Source of the DNA: Phenylobacterium sp.
GTDB lineage: Bacteria > Pseudomonadota > Alphaproteobacteria > Caulobacterales > Caulobacteraceae
Direction: 5' to 3'
DNA length: 64,000 nucleotides
Assembly (NCBI RefSeq): GCF_025934275.1
Contig: NZ_JAICYI010000003.1
Span: 1-64,000, forward strand
Each line of letters begins with the position of its first letter. Position 1 is the stretch's first letter. Under the pieces are notes generated by a model. The model saw only the letters and a list, made by a program, of their open reading frames with translations. It ran no database searches and was not told the origin of the DNA. The position numbers and the translations under genes are program-made. Positions 62,777 through 64,000 of this stretch are shown here, in pieces.

Positions 62777-63787
62777 CTAGTCATCCCCCTCCTCCTCGTA
62801 GCCGACCAGCGCCAGCGCCCGGGCCGGGACGCCGTGCAGTTCGGCCCATCGGGCGAGCGCCTCCTCGCGGCCGTGGGTAATCCAGAGCTCGCCGGGGCGA
62901 AGCTCGTCGATCGTGCCGGTGAGCTCGTCCCAGTCCGCATGGTCGGAGATGACCAGCGGCAGCTCGACCCCGCGCTGCTTGGCGCGCGCCCGCACCCGCA
63001 TCCAGCCGGAGGCGAAGGCGGTCACCGGATCGGGGAAGCGGCGGCTCCAGCGGTCCTGCAGGGCTGAGGGCGGCGCCACGATGATCTCGCCGGCGAAGTC
63101 CTTCTTGGCCGCGGTGGTCGCCGGTTCCAGCGGGCCCAGCTCGACGCCATGGCGCCGATAGAGCGCGTTCAGCCGCTCCAGCGCGCCATGCACGTAGATC
63201 GGGCGCGTCCAGCCGGCCTCGCGCAGCAGCGCGATGATGCGTTGCGCCTTGCCGAGCGCATAGGCGCCCACCAGGTGGGCTCGCTCCGGGAACTGCGCCA
63301 CCGAGCGCAGCAGGCGCGCGATCTCCTCCCTGTCGTCCGGGTGGCGGAACACCGGCAGCCCGAACGTCGCCTCCGAGATGAACACCTCGCCGGCGACCGG
63401 CTCGAACGGCGCACAGGTCGGATCGCGCCGCCGCTTGTAGTCCCCGGAGACCACCATGGTGAGGCCCTTCCAGCGCACCACCACCTGGGCCGAGCCCAGC
63501 ACGTGGCCGGCCGGGACCAGGGTCACCGCCACCTCGTCCCGCGCCACCGCCTCGCCGTAGGCGGCCGCCTGCTTGGCCTCGGCGAACCCCAGCCCGTAGC
63601 GCTCGGCCATGATGTCGAGGGTGGGCTCGGTCGCCAGCACGGCGCCGTGGCCTGCCCGCGCATGGTCGCCATGGCCGTGGGTGATCACCGCGCGGCCCAC
63701 CGGCCGCACCGGATCGACGTAGAAGTCGCCGGGCGCGCAGTAGAGCCCCTCAGGCTTCGGGCAGAGCAGGTCCTGCGGACGGATCAT
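62777..63787 (-). CDS. Ligase-associated DNA exonuclease (metallo-beta-lactamase fold)
   Basis: 336 residues of the MBL/beta-CASP superfamily, annotated in related genomes as ligase-associated DNA exonuclease. The metal-binding HxHxDH is ITHGHGDHARAGH (about 39-51); VVSGDYKRRRDPTC contributes Asp; LPLVISDHADWDELTGTID carries the beta-CASP-like His. ATG at 63787 has AGGTGAG close upstream; a GTG three codons further up is the alternative. It precedes the ligase gene with a gap of about 70 bases, forming a repair pair. Confidence 0.9.
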   Translation of the reverse strand: MIRPQDLLCPKPEGLYCAPGDFYVDPVRPVGRAVITHGHGDHARAGHGAVLATEPTLDIMAERYGLGFAEAKQAAAYGEAVARDEVAVTLVPAGHVLGSAQVVVRWKGLTMVVSGDYKRRRDPTCAPFEPVAGEVFISEATFGLPVFRHPDDREEIARLLRSVAQFPERAHLVGAYALGKAQRIIALLREAGWTRPIYVHGALERLNALYRRHGVELGPLEPATTAAKKDFAGEIIVAPPSALQDRWSRRFPDPVTAFASGWMRVRARAKQRGVELPLVISDHADWDELTGTIDELRPGELWITHGREEALARWAELHGVPARALALVGYEEEGDD

Positions 63788-63872
63788 CGATCTCACCTAG
63801 GCCCTTGCGGCGCGCTCGCAAGCCCAACGCGCAGCCGTTGACCGCGGCGCGGATCGCCCGTACCGGCTCTGC

Positions 63873-64000
63873 ATGTCCGAGCCTTCCGAGCCACGCTTTC
63901 CCGGCGGCGCAGCCCAGGTCGGCCAGCACATGACCACCAGCGTGCCCCAGGCGGCGGCGCTCGGCATGACGCTGGTCTCGGTGGGCGAGGCGAAGGGCTG
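63873..64000 (+). CDS. PaaI-type hot-dog thioesterase (partial, N-terminus only)
   Basis: 42 residues are visible before the window ends. MSEPSEPRFPGGAAQVGQHM is followed by TTSVPQAAALGMTLVSVGEA, resembling the start of PaaI-family acyl-CoA thioesterases (TSxPxxxxLGxxLVxVGEG). The catalytic region lies outside the window, so the call is tentative. Divergent from the exonuclease gene. Confidence 0.6.
   Translation, partial: MSEPSEPRFPGGAAQVGQHMTTSVPQAAALGMTLVSVGEAKG

Overview
The window is a high-GC (about 70%) alphaproteobacterial chromosome segment. Gene content and order point to Caulobacterales, most likely Caulobacter or Phenylobacterium. Pointers are the amgK-murU-addB-addA-trxA string, aroA-cmk-rpsA-ihfB, trpF-trpB-trpA-accD-folC, an Hsp20-DUF1150 pair, and two promoters of the Caulobacter housekeeping type (TTGAC near -35, GCTT-A-rich near -10, 12-base spacer). 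The species is inference. Genes are packed tightly on both strands, many with 1-4 base overlaps. No gap exceeds about 200 bases. I see no insertion sequence, prophage, CRISPR array or rRNA gene.

Layout. 1-1.8 kb: sdhCDA on the minus strand (sdhA cut by the window edge) behind a recognisable promoter. 2-6.4 kb: a LysR regulator, a small membrane protein, ZapE, an acidic hypothetical protein and MmsA. 6.5-16.5 kb: a plus-strand run with an acyltransferase, TsaE, the cell-wall recycling pair AmgK/MurU, the AddAB recombination nuclease and thioredoxin. 16.6-21.6 kb: trpFBA-accD-folC. 21.7-26.5 kb: aroA-cmk-rpsA-ihfB-mscL. 26.6-32.3 kb: a FYDLN_acid protein, tRNA-Ala(GGC), an AidB-type acyl-CoA dehydrogenase divergent from a thiamine-diphosphate enzyme, a glucose-dehydrogenase-like MDR enzyme and a DUF883-like protein. 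32.4-36.6 kb: a lipoprotein, a GtrB-type glycosyltransferase, a methyltransferase, GtrA and a phytanoyl-CoA-dioxygenase-like protein. 36.7-37.5 kb: a small heat-shock gene behind a candidate RNA thermometer, then DUF1150. 37.6-46.4 kb: the envelope/nitrogen block rnd-lptC-lptA-lptB ... rpoN-hpf-ptsN, split by four plus-strand genes (WYL regulator, a second PhyH enzyme, aldo/keto reductase, MliC-like inhibitor). tRNA-Leu(CAG) follows. 46.6-56.7 kb: an NDUFA9-like protein, UppP, two divergent citrate synthases (one carrying a DNA-binding domain), a cation diffusion facilitator, GST, QueG, RfbC, a glycosyltransferase and ArgE. 56.8-64 kb: FKBP lipoprotein, IlvA, a double-ATPase peptide ABC protein, a GmhB-like HAD phosphatase, the ATP-dependent ligase/exonuclease pair and the start of a hot-dog thioesterase.

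Most of the window is housekeeping. The most interesting items are: (1) a helix-turn-helix/citrate-synthase fusion divergent from a stand-alone citrate synthase, with a perfect 17-base palindrome between them, which suggests a metabolite-sensing enzyme-regulator; (2) a ROSE-like RNA thermometer with a heat-shock-type promoter ahead of hsp20; (3) loss of zinc-binding cysteines in two unrelated enzymes, AccD and the GmhB-like phosphatase; (4) a QueG C-terminus apparently recruited from a dispersed palindromic repeat. Coordinates come from reading the sequence; no database search was possible.
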